Source: Dysosmobacter acutus
GTDB taxonomy: Bacteria; Bacillota; Clostridia; Oscillospirales; Oscillospiraceae
DNA length: 64,000 bases
Assembly: GCF_018919205.1 (NCBI RefSeq)
Contig: NZ_JAHLQN010000001.1
Location: 2,046,001 to 2,110,000, forward strand
Direction: 5' to 3'
Shown here: one piece after another, positions 18,185-26,509 of the stretch
Position numbering within the stretch: position 1 is the first letter of the stretch
Layout: each line of letters opens with the position of its first letter
Made by a program: the position numbers and the translations under genes
The notes under the pieces: generated by a model
What the model was told of the DNA's origin: nothing
The model's database searches: none
Seen by the model: the letters and a program-made list of their open reading frames with translations, nothing else

Positions 18185-19040
18185 GTGGAAGGAGTTTTCA
18201 GATTATACCGGGACGGTTCACTATTCTGCCGTCAACAAGCAGGACACCACCTATCTGGGCCGGTTCACCTTTGACACACTGATGGATTTTGAGGGCTTGG
18301 CCCGGGTGCTGACCATCCTTGCCAGAGGATTTCTGTTCCATGAACCAGACGGAAGTTTGGCGGCACAGCCGCGTGGGCGAATCGAATACGCCCGCCGGGG
18401 TCTGTGCGCCTGGTGCAGTGTTCCGGACAAGAAAAAAGCCACTCCCAAAGCGGCATGGCAGTTCAGAACAGATTTCAGAGAACTTCACGGAGAGTTCCCT
18501 CGGTTGGTGGACGGGGAAGGCAGTGGTTGGTTCCATCGCCATGTACATGGGGTGATCGCTTTTGTGAAAGCGAACCTCGGCGCCGTATACAGCGGCACTC
18601 CTCAGAAGTGCGCCAAGCTGGAGAGCGGATTTGACGATGCCTGGCGGGACAAGGTCACGCAAATGCAGATGCCAGTATTCTCGCCCACCACCAAAGGGCA
18701 GTGGAGCTTGCGGTTTGAAGATATCCTTGCCAATGCGCTGGATCAGGGGCCTCTGCGCTGTACAGATATGGAGCTGCCCGACGAGTTGATGGATCGCATT
18801 CGGACAGCAACGCCAAAGGAAATTCCCATACACATGGTTACTGCCGTGGTGGCTTATTATATAGCCAACAAGCCGGATGATTCCGACTGGGTGGTGCTGC
18901 CGGTGGCAAATTTCGATGCTTATTTCGGAACGACCAGCTTCGGACGCAAGATCCTAAAACAGATTCCGCGGGAGATCATGGAACGTTCCAATACGGGTTT
19001 TGGTTTATGTCGTTATCGCATTACGAATGCGTTCAGATAA
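18174..19040 (+). CDS. Unknown partner of the polymerase-like protein
   Basis: A 288-residue soluble protein starting at the ATG at 18174, inside the last codons of the polymerase-like gene, with GGAGGTG 4 nt upstream; overlap and site indicate translational coupling. I recognise no domain. Visible blocks are RGLCAWCSVPDKKKATPKAAW (one Cys pair), HRHVHGVIAFVKANLG and a C-terminal SFGRKILKQIPREIMERS. A longer upstream frame is only a shadow of the preceding gene. Coupling suggests the two proteins work in stoichiometric association. Confidence 0.75.
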   Translation: MLNEWKEFSDYTGTVHYSAVNKQDTTYLGRFTFDTLMDFEGLARVLTILARGFLFHEPDGSLAAQPRGRIEYARRGLCAWCSVPDKKKATPKAAWQFRTDFRELHGEFPRLVDGEGSGWFHRHVHGVIAFVKANLGAVYSGTPQKCAKLESGFDDAWRDKVTQMQMPVFSPTTKGQWSLRFEDILANALDQGPLRCTDMELPDELMDRIRTATPKEIPIHMVTAVVAYYIANKPDDSDWVVLPVANFDAYFGTTSFGRKILKQIPREIMERSNTGFGLCRYRITNAFR

Positions 19041-19061
19041 AATCACCATGGTGATTTTATC
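19036..19061. terminator. 26-bp perfect palindrome after the polymerase-partner pair
   Basis: A fully self-complementary sequence centred on CACCATGGTG includes the stop codon of the upstream gene. It ends in ATTTTATC followed by CTTTC, so it may act as a weak terminator or as a protein-binding palindrome. Confidence 0.55.
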
Positions 19062-19068
19062 CTTTCGC

Positions 19069-19097
19069 TTGCATGAGAACTCATGGGATTATATGAT
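19069..19097 (+). promoter_or_regulatory. Promoter of the SEL1-MATE unit
   Basis: -35 TTGCAT, 17-bp spacer, -10 TATGAT, immediately after the palindrome at 19036-19061 and 35 bp before the SEL1 gene. Confidence 0.7.
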
Positions 19098-19132
19098 TTT
19101 ATAGTTTACAGAAAATGTGTGGAGAACTGGCG

Positions 19133-20785
19133 ATGATGCGCACAGGGACTTGTCAGAGGTGTGGGAGAATGTTTCAGAAAGAGACCGTTTTGAGAAAACT
19201 TCAAAAAATTCTGTCCGGAAAGGAAAACAAGCTGTTTGATAATCAGGTTGGTTTTTATAACGCTATTTTCGGAATGACCAATCCGGAGGCGTTCCCAAAA
19301 GAACTGGTCGTGTATATGGAGACAGCAACGCACGATGGACCGAGAGAACGCAGAAGGCAGGAGATTGACTCGTTTTTCAAGGGCGGTCTGGATAACAGCT
19401 CCAGCAATATCGGAAAGCACATCAATGACGAACCGGGCATGGGCATCCCCAAATTCCACTGCGTCCATTACGCCCAGGCAGAGCATAAACGGGAGATCTG
19501 CAAACGCCTTGCGGCGGTGATCCGGTACAGTGCGAACCGCCGTGGGACCGATCTGGACGAGCTGTTTCTCCGCCTGAAGGGTGAGCTCTCCTGCGCGTCG
19601 GGAATTTTATCTCAGGCTGAAACGGCGGACAGCATGCTGTTGGCCTCTATCCTGTATGAGATCGTGCAGACCCATCTGGGGGAACGGCGCAGTCCCGAGG
19701 AGTCCGGGGAGGAGACGGCGTTTGGAAAGGTCAATATGAAGCGGCAGGTGGAGGAGTATTACCTGACCTGCGACTGCTATGAGGCCACCAGTATCGATTT
19801 CTTTTTCGCCCTGCGGCGGATGGCTGGGCAGAATGTGATAGCCTCCAGCAATCTGGCGGGCTTCTATTATGTGGGCATGGAATTCGTGGTGAAAAATGAG
19901 GCCGGCGGCCCCCATGGAAAGTATGTGGTGGAGCGCAATCTGGAACAGGCGGCCCATTACTTCAAGCGGGCAGCGTCCAGCCAGCCGCCTTATGCCCCCG
20001 CCCTGTATTCCTACGGCTATATGCTCCTGCACGGCGAGACAGGGGAGCTGTCTGCGGAACAGCGGATGGCGGAGTCTGAGCGGCATTACCGGCTGGCGGC
20101 GGCGCAGAAGTTCCACCATGCGGTGAGCGGCTTGGGTGATCTGGCACTGCTGCGGGCGGACCGGCTGCTGAAACAGCCTGAATCGGAAGTGCGTTTCAAA
20201 GATATCGTGACGGAACTGGCCGCCGCCATCGGATATTTTGACCAGGCGGAGCGGATGGGGTCCTTTTGGGGCCCCATCAAAGCGGCGCAGTTTCTGGAGA
20301 ATCCTGCCTACGAGCCGTACCGGGAGCAGGCTCTGGCAAAGGCCGGTCTGACCGGAGAGCAGACCGCCCGGGCCAGGTGGAAGCAGGCGGTAGCCATGGG
20401 AAATGTGTTTGCAATGGATGAACTTGCCATGTTGGACCTGCGGCTGGGGTACATAGAGGAGGCCCGGGAGATGCTGGAGCAGGCGGCCGGGATGAATTAT
20501 CCCAACGCATCTTACCATCTGGCCCGGTATTTCTACGGAGCGGACGGCTTTGGGCCGGATGAAAAGAAATACCGTCATTATCTGGAAAAAGCTGCCTATG
20601 ACGGGAGCGCCAGGGCAAGCCTCGTCCTGGGTAAGCTGGCACTGGCGGCGCGTGACGCGGCGAAAACAACGGAGGAGAAGCTTAAACAGCAAAAGCTGGC
20701 CTTCACCTGGTTCCAAAAGGCAGAGGAACAGAACTTCAGCTGTTTTGAGAAGGATGTCTATGAACAATTACGGCAGTACAAATAA
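19133..20785 (+). CDS. SEL1/TPR-repeat protein
   Basis: About 550 residues; the ATG pair at 19133/19136 follows GTGGAG, whereas the ATG at 19115 has no site. The N-terminal third is unrecognised (one Cys pair, CQRCGRMF). From about residue 240 onward there are SEL1-like repeats with the A-x-x-x-Y/F-x-x-A-A pattern (LEQAAHYFKRAASSQPPYAP, ESERHYRLAAAQKFHHAV, EAREMLEQAAGMNYPNASYH, YRHYLEKAAYDGSARAS). Such repeats form alpha-alpha superhelices for protein binding. No signal peptide, so probably cytosolic. Its end overlaps the MATE gene by 26 bp. Confidence 0.8.
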   Translation: MMRTGTCQRCGRMFQKETVLRKLQKILSGKENKLFDNQVGFYNAIFGMTNPEAFPKELVVYMETATHDGPRERRRQEIDSFFKGGLDNSSSNIGKHINDEPGMGIPKFHCVHYAQAEHKREICKRLAAVIRYSANRRGTDLDELFLRLKGELSCASGILSQAETADSMLLASILYEIVQTHLGERRSPEESGEETAFGKVNMKRQVEEYYLTCDCYEATSIDFFFALRRMAGQNVIASSNLAGFYYVGMEFVVKNEAGGPHGKYVVERNLEQAAHYFKRAASSQPPYAPALYSYGYMLLHGETGELSAEQRMAESERHYRLAAAQKFHHAVSGLGDLALLRADRLLKQPESEVRFKDIVTELAAAIGYFDQAERMGSFWGPIKAAQFLENPAYEPYREQALAKAGLTGEQTARARWKQAVAMGNVFAMDELAMLDLRLGYIEEAREMLEQAAGMNYPNASYHLARYFYGADGFGPDEKKYRHYLEKAAYDGSARASLVLGKLALAARDAAKTTEEKLKQQKLAFTWFQKAEEQNFSCFEKDVYEQLRQYK

Positions 20786-22130
20786 GCGGGAACTGTTCCG
20801 GCTGGTGGTGCGGCTCTCCCTGCCGTCCATGTGGGCCCAGGTCTCCTCGGTAGTCATGCAGTACATCGACGCGGCCATGCTGGGCCATCTGAATGCCGAC
20901 GCCGCAGCTGCCGCGGGCGTTGTGGCAAGTGTGACCTGGTTGTTCGGCGGACTGTGCGCCGCCCTGACCACAGGTTTCGCCGTGCAGGCGGCCCAGGCCA
21001 GCGGCGGAGGAGAGCAGGCGCGCGCCAGAGGCATTATGCGGCATGGCCTTTGGGTGGCCTTCAGCGTAGGGATGTGTATGGCACTGCTGGGCTTGTGGCT
21101 CAGCGTCCGCCTTCCAGTTTGGCTTGGAGCGGAAGCGTCCATACACGGGTCTGCCGCCCGGTATTTCCAGATCTATGCCGTCTCCATGCCCTTTGTTCAG
21201 CTGAACGGTTACGCGGCAGGGATGCTGCAAAGCAGCGGGAATATGCGTGTGCCGGGGATGCTGACTGCCGGGATGTACGGGATGGATGTTCTGTTCAACT
21301 ATTTGCTGATCTTCCCCACCAGACGGTTGGAATTGTTCCACTTACCGTTGACCGTCCCCGGCGCGGGACTGGGCGTGGAGGGCGCCGCGTTGGGAACAGC
21401 CTTGTCCGAGATCATAACCGGGCTGCTGATGCTGTATATGCTCCTGGTGCGGGAATCCGGCATGAAGCTGCGCCGGGGCGAGCCCGTTTTCGCCCCGGGG
21501 CTTCGGGAGGTCTTGGGCCGGGCGTTTCGTCTTGGATCGCCCATCGCGTTGGAACAGGTGGTCATGCGCTTTGCCCAGACAACGGTGGTTGGGATGATCG
21601 CACCTCTTGGGAACGTTGCCATGGCGGCCCACTCCCTGGCCATCACAGCGGAGAGCTTTTGCTATATGCCCGCCTACGGCATCGGCCTCGCCCAAGTGGC
21701 GATCACCGGGCGGGAGATCGGTGCGGGAGATAAAAAACGTGCAAGACAGATGGGCTGGGCCGGGATCGGCTTTGCGGCGATGGTCACCATCGCCCTGTCC
21801 GTGGTACTGTTCCTGTTTGCCCCGCAGCTCATGCGGATGCTGACGCCGGACCCGGAACTGATCCTGCTGGGAACGAAGATCCTCCGGATTGAGGCCTTTG
21901 CGGAACTGATGTACGGCACCCAGCTGGTGTGCGCCGGCATTCTGCAAGGCAGGGGAGACACCCTTGTTTCCAGTACGCTGATGCTGGGGAGCCTGTGGCT
22001 GGTGCGGGTGCCGTTGTCCATGCTGCTCATCCGCCCGCTGGGACTGGTGGGCGCCTGGCTGGCCATGAGCATCGAGCTGAACGTACGGGGCATCCTGTTT
22101 CTGCTCCGTTTCCAGTTTTCCAAACGCTGA
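20760..22130 (+). CDS. MATE-family multidrug/cation antiporter
   Basis: A 456-residue membrane transporter with about twelve hydrophobic segments and the two-fold MATE layout: SLPSMWAQVSSVVMQYIDAAMLG in the first half and GSPIALEQVVMRFAQTTVVGM in the second. MATE proteins export cationic compounds using H+ or Na+ gradients. The ATG at 20760 has GAGAAGGA at good spacing; 20754 is an alternative. The long frame extending upstream is a shadow of the SEL1 gene. It is translationally coupled to that gene, an unusual pairing that may give the exporter an accessory protein. Confidence 0.9.
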   Translation: MNNYGSTNKRELFRLVVRLSLPSMWAQVSSVVMQYIDAAMLGHLNADAAAAAGVVASVTWLFGGLCAALTTGFAVQAAQASGGGEQARARGIMRHGLWVAFSVGMCMALLGLWLSVRLPVWLGAEASIHGSAARYFQIYAVSMPFVQLNGYAAGMLQSSGNMRVPGMLTAGMYGMDVLFNYLLIFPTRRLELFHLPLTVPGAGLGVEGAALGTALSEIITGLLMLYMLLVRESGMKLRRGEPVFAPGLREVLGRAFRLGSPIALEQVVMRFAQTTVVGMIAPLGNVAMAAHSLAITAESFCYMPAYGIGLAQVAITGREIGAGDKKRARQMGWAGIGFAAMVTIALSVVLFLFAPQLMRMLTPDPELILLGTKILRIEAFAELMYGTQLVCAGILQGRGDTLVSSTLMLGSLWLVRVPLSMLLIRPLGLVGAWLAMSIELNVRGILFLLRFQFSKR

Positions 22131-22182
22131 TTTTCACCATGGTAAGATGGGCCGCGATACGCCAAGGCTCACAGGAGATATG

Positions 22183-22217
22183 GTAGACTATCCATGTTAT
22201 GGGTAGTCTACTTTTTT
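22183..22217 (+). terminator. Terminator of the SEL1-MATE unit
   Basis: Stem GTAGACTA-CC / GG-TAGTCTAC followed by TTTTTT, about 55 bp after the MATE stop codon. Confidence 0.88.
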
Positions 22218-22251
22218 ATTTGCCCGATCAACTGAGAACGGAGAGACAGAT

Positions 22252-23424
22252 ATGAGCTTGAAATTTTTGGATGTCATCAACTATGAGGGCGGAAACGACG
22301 TTCTGGTGTGGAAGCACCCCTGCGAGGACTTCAACACCGGCTCCCACCTGATCGTACATGAGTCCCAGGAGGCCCTCTTTATGTGCAACGGCCAGGTGGC
22401 AGAAATATTTGGCCCCGGCCGCCACGACTTGAAAACAGAAAACATCCCTGTACTGCGCCGCCTGCTGAATATCCCCACCGGGGGCGTGTCGCCCTTCCAC
22501 TGCGAAGTCTACTACATCAACAAGTCCATCCCCATGGACCTGAAGTGGGGGACGCCTGACCAGGTCATCGCCATGGACCCCCAGTTCCATATCCTGATCC
22601 ACGCCGGCGCTAACGGCGGCATGGGCGTCCAGATCGGGGACAGCCAAAAATTCCTGGTGAGCTTCAATGGCACCAACCGGGAATTTACCACGGAATCCCT
22701 GACCAGCTACTTCCGGGAGATGATCGTCACCCGGGTCAAATCACAATTGACCACGCTGCTCAGCCAGGTGAGTTTTACCATTGCCAATGCCCATCTGAAT
22801 GAGATCTCCGCCGCCATGCAGGAGGTGCTTGGGGAGGAGATGGCTGAATTTGGCGTGAAGCTGGTAAAATTCTTCGTCTCCGGCATCCGTCTGGCTGATG
22901 AAGATTACCAGAAGATCCAGTCCGCCCTGTCCGACGCCAGCGCGCTGGGCATTTCCTCCATGGCGGAAAAGCAGCGCATGGATCTGCTGGGCTATAACTG
23001 GACAGATGAAAGAATGGCGGAGATCGCCAGGGAGTACGCCAAAAACCCCGGCAGCGCCAACAACGTGGGCGGCATGATGGCGCAGATGCCCCTGGCTTTC
23101 GGATTTGGCCAGATGCTCCGGGGAGCCGCCAAGCCTCTGATGGATCAGGCGTTCTCCCAGCCGCCCAAGGCCTTCGGCGGCCAGCAGAGCGCCCCGGCGG
23201 CGCCCGCATCCCCCTTCACGCCGCCGCCCTCTCCCTTCGGTGCGGCCCCCAGCCCGCTGAAAGCCAAGGCGGCGGAGCCTGCTCCCGCGCCTGCGGCGGC
23301 CGCAGCCCCTGCCCAGGAGGACCCGGTGGCCGTGCTGCAAAAATTAAAGGCCATGCTGGATGCGGGACTGATCCCTCAGGAGGTCTACGACAAGAAAATG
23401 CAGGAAGTGCTCAGCCGGATGTGA
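22252..23424 (+). CDS. SPFH-domain protein with C-terminal SHOCT domain (YdjI-like)
   Basis: A 390-residue protein of the SPFH group often labelled virion core protein, with Bacillus YdjI as a relative. Residues about 20-240 form the SPFH-type core. A glycine- and then proline/alanine-rich linker (about 255-350) leads to a C-terminal SHOCT motif, DPVAVLQKLKAMLDAGLIPQ onward, used for oligomerisation. No membrane segment is seen, so it would need partners for membrane attachment. GGAGAGACAG precedes the ATG. It is the first gene of a tightly packed seven-gene cluster with zinc-ribbon proteins and a HerA-like ATPase. Confidence 0.85.
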   Translation: MSLKFLDVINYEGGNDVLVWKHPCEDFNTGSHLIVHESQEALFMCNGQVAEIFGPGRHDLKTENIPVLRRLLNIPTGGVSPFHCEVYYINKSIPMDLKWGTPDQVIAMDPQFHILIHAGANGGMGVQIGDSQKFLVSFNGTNREFTTESLTSYFREMIVTRVKSQLTTLLSQVSFTIANAHLNEISAAMQEVLGEEMAEFGVKLVKFFVSGIRLADEDYQKIQSALSDASALGISSMAEKQRMDLLGYNWTDERMAEIAREYAKNPGSANNVGGMMAQMPLAFGFGQMLRGAAKPLMDQAFSQPPKAFGGQQSAPAAPASPFTPPPSPFGAAPSPLKAKAAEPAPAPAAAAAPAQEDPVAVLQKLKAMLDAGLIPQEVYDKKMQEVLSRM

Positions 23425-23439
23425 GGAAAGGAGCGGGAT

Positions 23440-23856
23440 ATGGGATATAAGATTGGATTTTCCATCGGGTATGGAATCGTAACGCTTGCCTACGGAGCCA
23501 TTCTGCTTTTACTGACAGGATTTGCGTCGCCGGGCGCTTGGCTGGGCCTTGCATGCACGGTTCTGGTGCTGGGACTGTGTCTCGCCGCTGTCTGGAAGGA
23601 CGCCTTCCGGGCCGGGATCGCCCATCTGCCAATGGCCCTGGGTGCGGTATTGACCATCTTTTTTGTGCTTCAGCTGGTGGTGGGTGTCATCGTCACCTTC
23701 CTGCCGCTCAAATGGGGCGCTATTGTGGAGATCGTGCTGGTGGCGGCCTGTCTGCTCTGCGGCGGCGGGACGGTGCTGGGCGGCAGAATGATCGCGGAGC
23801 GGGAGCGGGAAAACCGCGCCAAGAGAGCCGCGCGAAATGAGGAGGAAGAAAGATGA
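23440..23856 (+). CDS. Small multi-pass membrane protein
   Basis: A 138-residue protein with four hydrophobic segments (about residues 7-28, 32-50, 62-88, 93-112) and a charged cytoplasmic tail rich in Arg, Lys and Glu (GGRMIAERERENRAKRAAR). No named family recognised. GAAAGGAG lies upstream, and its stop overlaps the next start (ATGA). In this cluster it could be the membrane anchor for the SPFH protein; that is inference from co-occurrence. Confidence 0.75.
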   Translation: MGYKIGFSIGYGIVTLAYGAILLLLTGFASPGAWLGLACTVLVLGLCLAAVWKDAFRAGIAHLPMALGAVLTIFFVLQLVVGVIVTFLPLKWGAIVEIVLVAACLLCGGGTVLGGRMIAERERENRAKRAARNEEEER

Positions 23857-24479
23857 AGTGTAAAGCCTGTGGATACGAGGGAGAGACCTTCCCCCGCACC
23901 CCCATGGGAAAATACTGCTGCCCCCAATGCGGTGCAGGAAAAGAGGAGGCGGTCGGCCAACCGGTGAACCAAAGCGTGGCGGACTATGCCGCCATGCTGG
24001 AAGAGTTGGCAATGAATGCACCCAAGACCGATTTGGAAAAAACGAAGGAATTTATCCGTCTGGACGCCTGGGGAACAAAAAACGCGGCGTTTTTAAATCA
24101 GTTCCCGGCCGATACGATCGCAACGATACTCAACTTTGATCGACACTACCTGCGCGGAGAGGGGTGGCCCGATGAGCTGTGGAATCACAGTGTAAAGCAG
24201 TGGGTTTCCGTCGGGAACGGACGGACAGGAGCAAGCTTCCTCCCCAGTACATGCTACGAAGGTGCTCTGGGCTTTGAAGTTCTTTATGCGGCGGGCGGTG
24301 TTGTGGAATTTCGCAGAAAACTGCGAAAAGGTCTGTGGGACGATGCTGATGGAAAATGGCACACCTATTATGCGCCCTGCCGCTTCATCGACGGCGATGT
24401 GCGCCCCCTGTTCGACGGACAGCGGATGAAGCCCTCCGGACTGTTCAAGTCAGAAAAGGTCTATCGTTTCAAGGGATAA
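23853..24479 (+). CDS. N-terminal zinc-ribbon protein of unknown function
   Basis: A 208-residue protein opening with a four-Cys zinc ribbon, CKACGYEG...YCCPQCGAG (about residues 3-29). A polar segment follows, then a beta-rich region with VVEFRRKLRKGLWDDADGKW. Not assigned to a named family. It overlaps the upstream membrane-protein gene by 4 bp and is followed 14 bp later by a related zinc-ribbon gene. The three ribbon proteins in a row suggest shared assembly or DNA/RNA/protein-binding roles. Confidence 0.75.
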   Translation: MKCKACGYEGETFPRTPMGKYCCPQCGAGKEEAVGQPVNQSVADYAAMLEELAMNAPKTDLEKTKEFIRLDAWGTKNAAFLNQFPADTIATILNFDRHYLRGEGWPDELWNHSVKQWVSVGNGRTGASFLPSTCYEGALGFEVLYAAGGVVEFRRKLRKGLWDDADGKWHTYYAPCRFIDGDVRPLFDGQRMKPSGLFKSEKVYRFKG

Positions 24480-24493
24480 AGGAGAGAATACTT

Positions 24494-25480
24494 ATGGAAA
24501 AATTGCAGTGCAGCGTGTGCGGCGGCGCTCTGGTGATGAGCGACGACGGAGAAAAGGCCGTCTGCGAAAGCTGCGGTATGAGCTTTAAAAAGGAAACCGT
24601 CAAGAAAATGATCATGGAGCTGTCCGGCCCGGTGAAGGTGGAGGGCATCCAGAACAGCGACTCTCTGGCTGACCGGGCAGAGACCTTCCTGCGCATGGGA
24701 GAGACGGGAAAGGCCCAGGCCGCTTTCCGGCAGATGGCTGACGAGTATCCCTCTGATTACCGGGGCTGGTGGGGCCTGACCCGAACCATGGACTGGGAGA
24801 AATACTTCCACGACGGCGGACTGGACGAAGCGGTTATGCCGCAGACGTGCCAGCGGGCGATAGACTTCGCACCGGAGGGGACAAAAGAGGAGATACGGGC
24901 CTATTTTGAGGAGCGGGTGCGCAGCGTCAAGCCGGACACGGACAAAAAATTGCAGCAGGAAGCCGCGGAACAGGCGGAACAACAGGCGGCAAAACAGGCG
25001 GAACAGGCAGCACGGGAGGCCAGCCAGCAGAAGATTGCCATTTACCAGCAGGCAGTGAAACAGGAGGAGCGGCGGGTGGAGGAAGCCCGAAACCGTGTTA
25101 GCTATCTTGAACTGACCATCCGTGTAAACGCAGATCAGATCAAAGACGAGCGGAAACTCACAAACAACCAAAAGACCGGCGATCGCCGGCCCATCACATT
25201 GGGAAATATCCTGGGACTCTTTTTCGGCGGCGCACTCACCTATGTTGTGTGGTTTGAGGAGTTTCATCCCATCGGGACACCTATCGCTACGTTGATTGGC
25301 CTTGGCCTGCCCCTTCTGTTCATTATCCGCCGCCTGAACCGGACAAAGGGCCACTTCGACCGCGCCAGCGAACTGAAGCAGGAATTGAAGCAGGCACAGC
25401 AGGAACTGCCCGAGGCCCGGAAAGCTCTGGAAGAGGCGAAAGCGGCCCTGGCGGCGGTGAAGGAAGCAAGACCTAACTGA
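24494..25480 (+). CDS. Zinc-ribbon, coiled-coil, two-TM protein
   Basis: A 328-residue protein. An N-terminal zinc ribbon (CSVCGGAL...CESCGMSF, residues 5-30) is followed by a TPR-like stretch (about 50-140), then a long Gln/Glu/Ala-rich coiled coil (about 148-210), two hydrophobic segments (about 235-250 and 262-277) and a second charged helix at the C-terminus. The start at 24494 follows AAAGGAGAG; a longer upstream frame is a shadow. The ribbon and following ELSGPVKVEG stretch are clearly paralogous to the next gene. Function unknown. Confidence 0.78.
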   Translation: MEKLQCSVCGGALVMSDDGEKAVCESCGMSFKKETVKKMIMELSGPVKVEGIQNSDSLADRAETFLRMGETGKAQAAFRQMADEYPSDYRGWWGLTRTMDWEKYFHDGGLDEAVMPQTCQRAIDFAPEGTKEEIRAYFEERVRSVKPDTDKKLQQEAAEQAEQQAAKQAEQAAREASQQKIAIYQQAVKQEERRVEEARNRVSYLELTIRVNADQIKDERKLTNNQKTGDRRPITLGNILGLFFGGALTYVVWFEEFHPIGTPIATLIGLGLPLLFIIRRLNRTKGHFDRASELKQELKQAQQELPEARKALEEAKAALAAVKEARPN

Positions 25481-25498
25481 TGATTGGAGTGATTACAT

Positions 25499-26497
25499 AT
25501 GAAAAAATTACAATGTGCGATCTGCGGCGGAGCGCTGGTCATGCAGGACGGCATGGCCGTGTGCGAGAGCTGCGGCATGAAGTTCTCCAAAGAAGAAGTT
25601 AAGAAAATGGTGGTGGAGCTGTCCGGCCCCATCCAGATCGACGGCGAGGTCAAGGTCACTGGCGTGGAGGATGCCGACGCCCTCTACCGGCGGGCCAAAG
25701 ATGCCGAGCGCATTGGAGAATTAGAAGCTGCGTATGATACCTACTCGAATGCCACAAGGAAATATCCCGGAGATGGCAGAATGTGGCTTGGTAAGGCAAC
25801 TGTCCGGGTGAAGATCAAACTGGGAGAATGCGAAAAGGAACTATTAGAGTATCCTGCTACCGGTGATAATGATAAATGTTATTATCCTTATATATTCGAT
25901 AACTCATTTGGGGATTTGAAGTGGTGCGATGAAATAGAAAAATACTATAAGCGGGCACAGTCTCTCGGCGGCGTTGCTGACGAAGCACAGCAGGGCCTGC
26001 TGTGGTTCCAAAATCAAAAGGAATCGGTGATCCAGAAGTACAAGGACAAGAAAAGGAAGCGCGACACATATTACTATTGGGAAAAAGCCAATGCAGAATT
26101 TCTGAATACCTTTCCCAGTATTTTTGCTAAGGAATACGCGTTGGCTTTTCTCCTGAAGCTGGATGTAAAGAAGGGTCGTCATGAGATAATCACCGAGACA
26201 GGGTTAAGGAAATTGAGTAGCGAATTCGACATGATCGAATCTTTTGAGGGCGTGCAGGGTAGTAAAATCCGTTTTAATTATCATTATTCTGGTTCTCGTC
26301 GTTATGCTGGGCGTACTACACATTATAGTGGATCTCGCTCTGGTTCGATTGATCTTCCGGAAGGCATGACCATTCAGGGCGATATCCGCCCCATGATGGA
26401 CGGCTTCACCTATAAAACGGGCCTGTTCGGTGGTAAGAAAACCTATTCTTACGCCGACGACCCCGACAAGGACAAAGGCCCCACATTTGACGAGTAA
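25499..26497 (+). CDS. Zinc-ribbon TPR-like protein, paralogue of its upstream neighbour
   Basis: A 332-residue protein whose first 55 residues (CAICGGALVMQDG...CESCGMKF, ELSGPIQIDGEVKV) parallel the preceding gene, pointing to local duplication. A TPR-like helical region follows (ADALYRRAKDAERIGELEAA). The second half is lower in GC and rich in Lys, Tyr and Asp (from about 25830 to 26340), unlike its neighbours, which hints at a domain acquired from elsewhere. Its last 40 residues (LPEGMTIQGDIRPMMDGFTY) resemble the end of the 23853-24479 protein. Function unknown. Confidence 0.78.
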   Translation: MKKLQCAICGGALVMQDGMAVCESCGMKFSKEEVKKMVVELSGPIQIDGEVKVTGVEDADALYRRAKDAERIGELEAAYDTYSNATRKYPGDGRMWLGKATVRVKIKLGECEKELLEYPATGDNDKCYYPYIFDNSFGDLKWCDEIEKYYKRAQSLGGVADEAQQGLLWFQNQKESVIQKYKDKKRKRDTYYYWEKANAEFLNTFPSIFAKEYALAFLLKLDVKKGRHEIITETGLRKLSSEFDMIESFEGVQGSKIRFNYHYSGSRRYAGRTTHYSGSRSGSIDLPEGMTIQGDIRPMMDGFTYKTGLFGGKKTYSYADDPDKDKGPTFDE

Positions 26498-26509
26498 GGA
26501 GGCGGCGGT

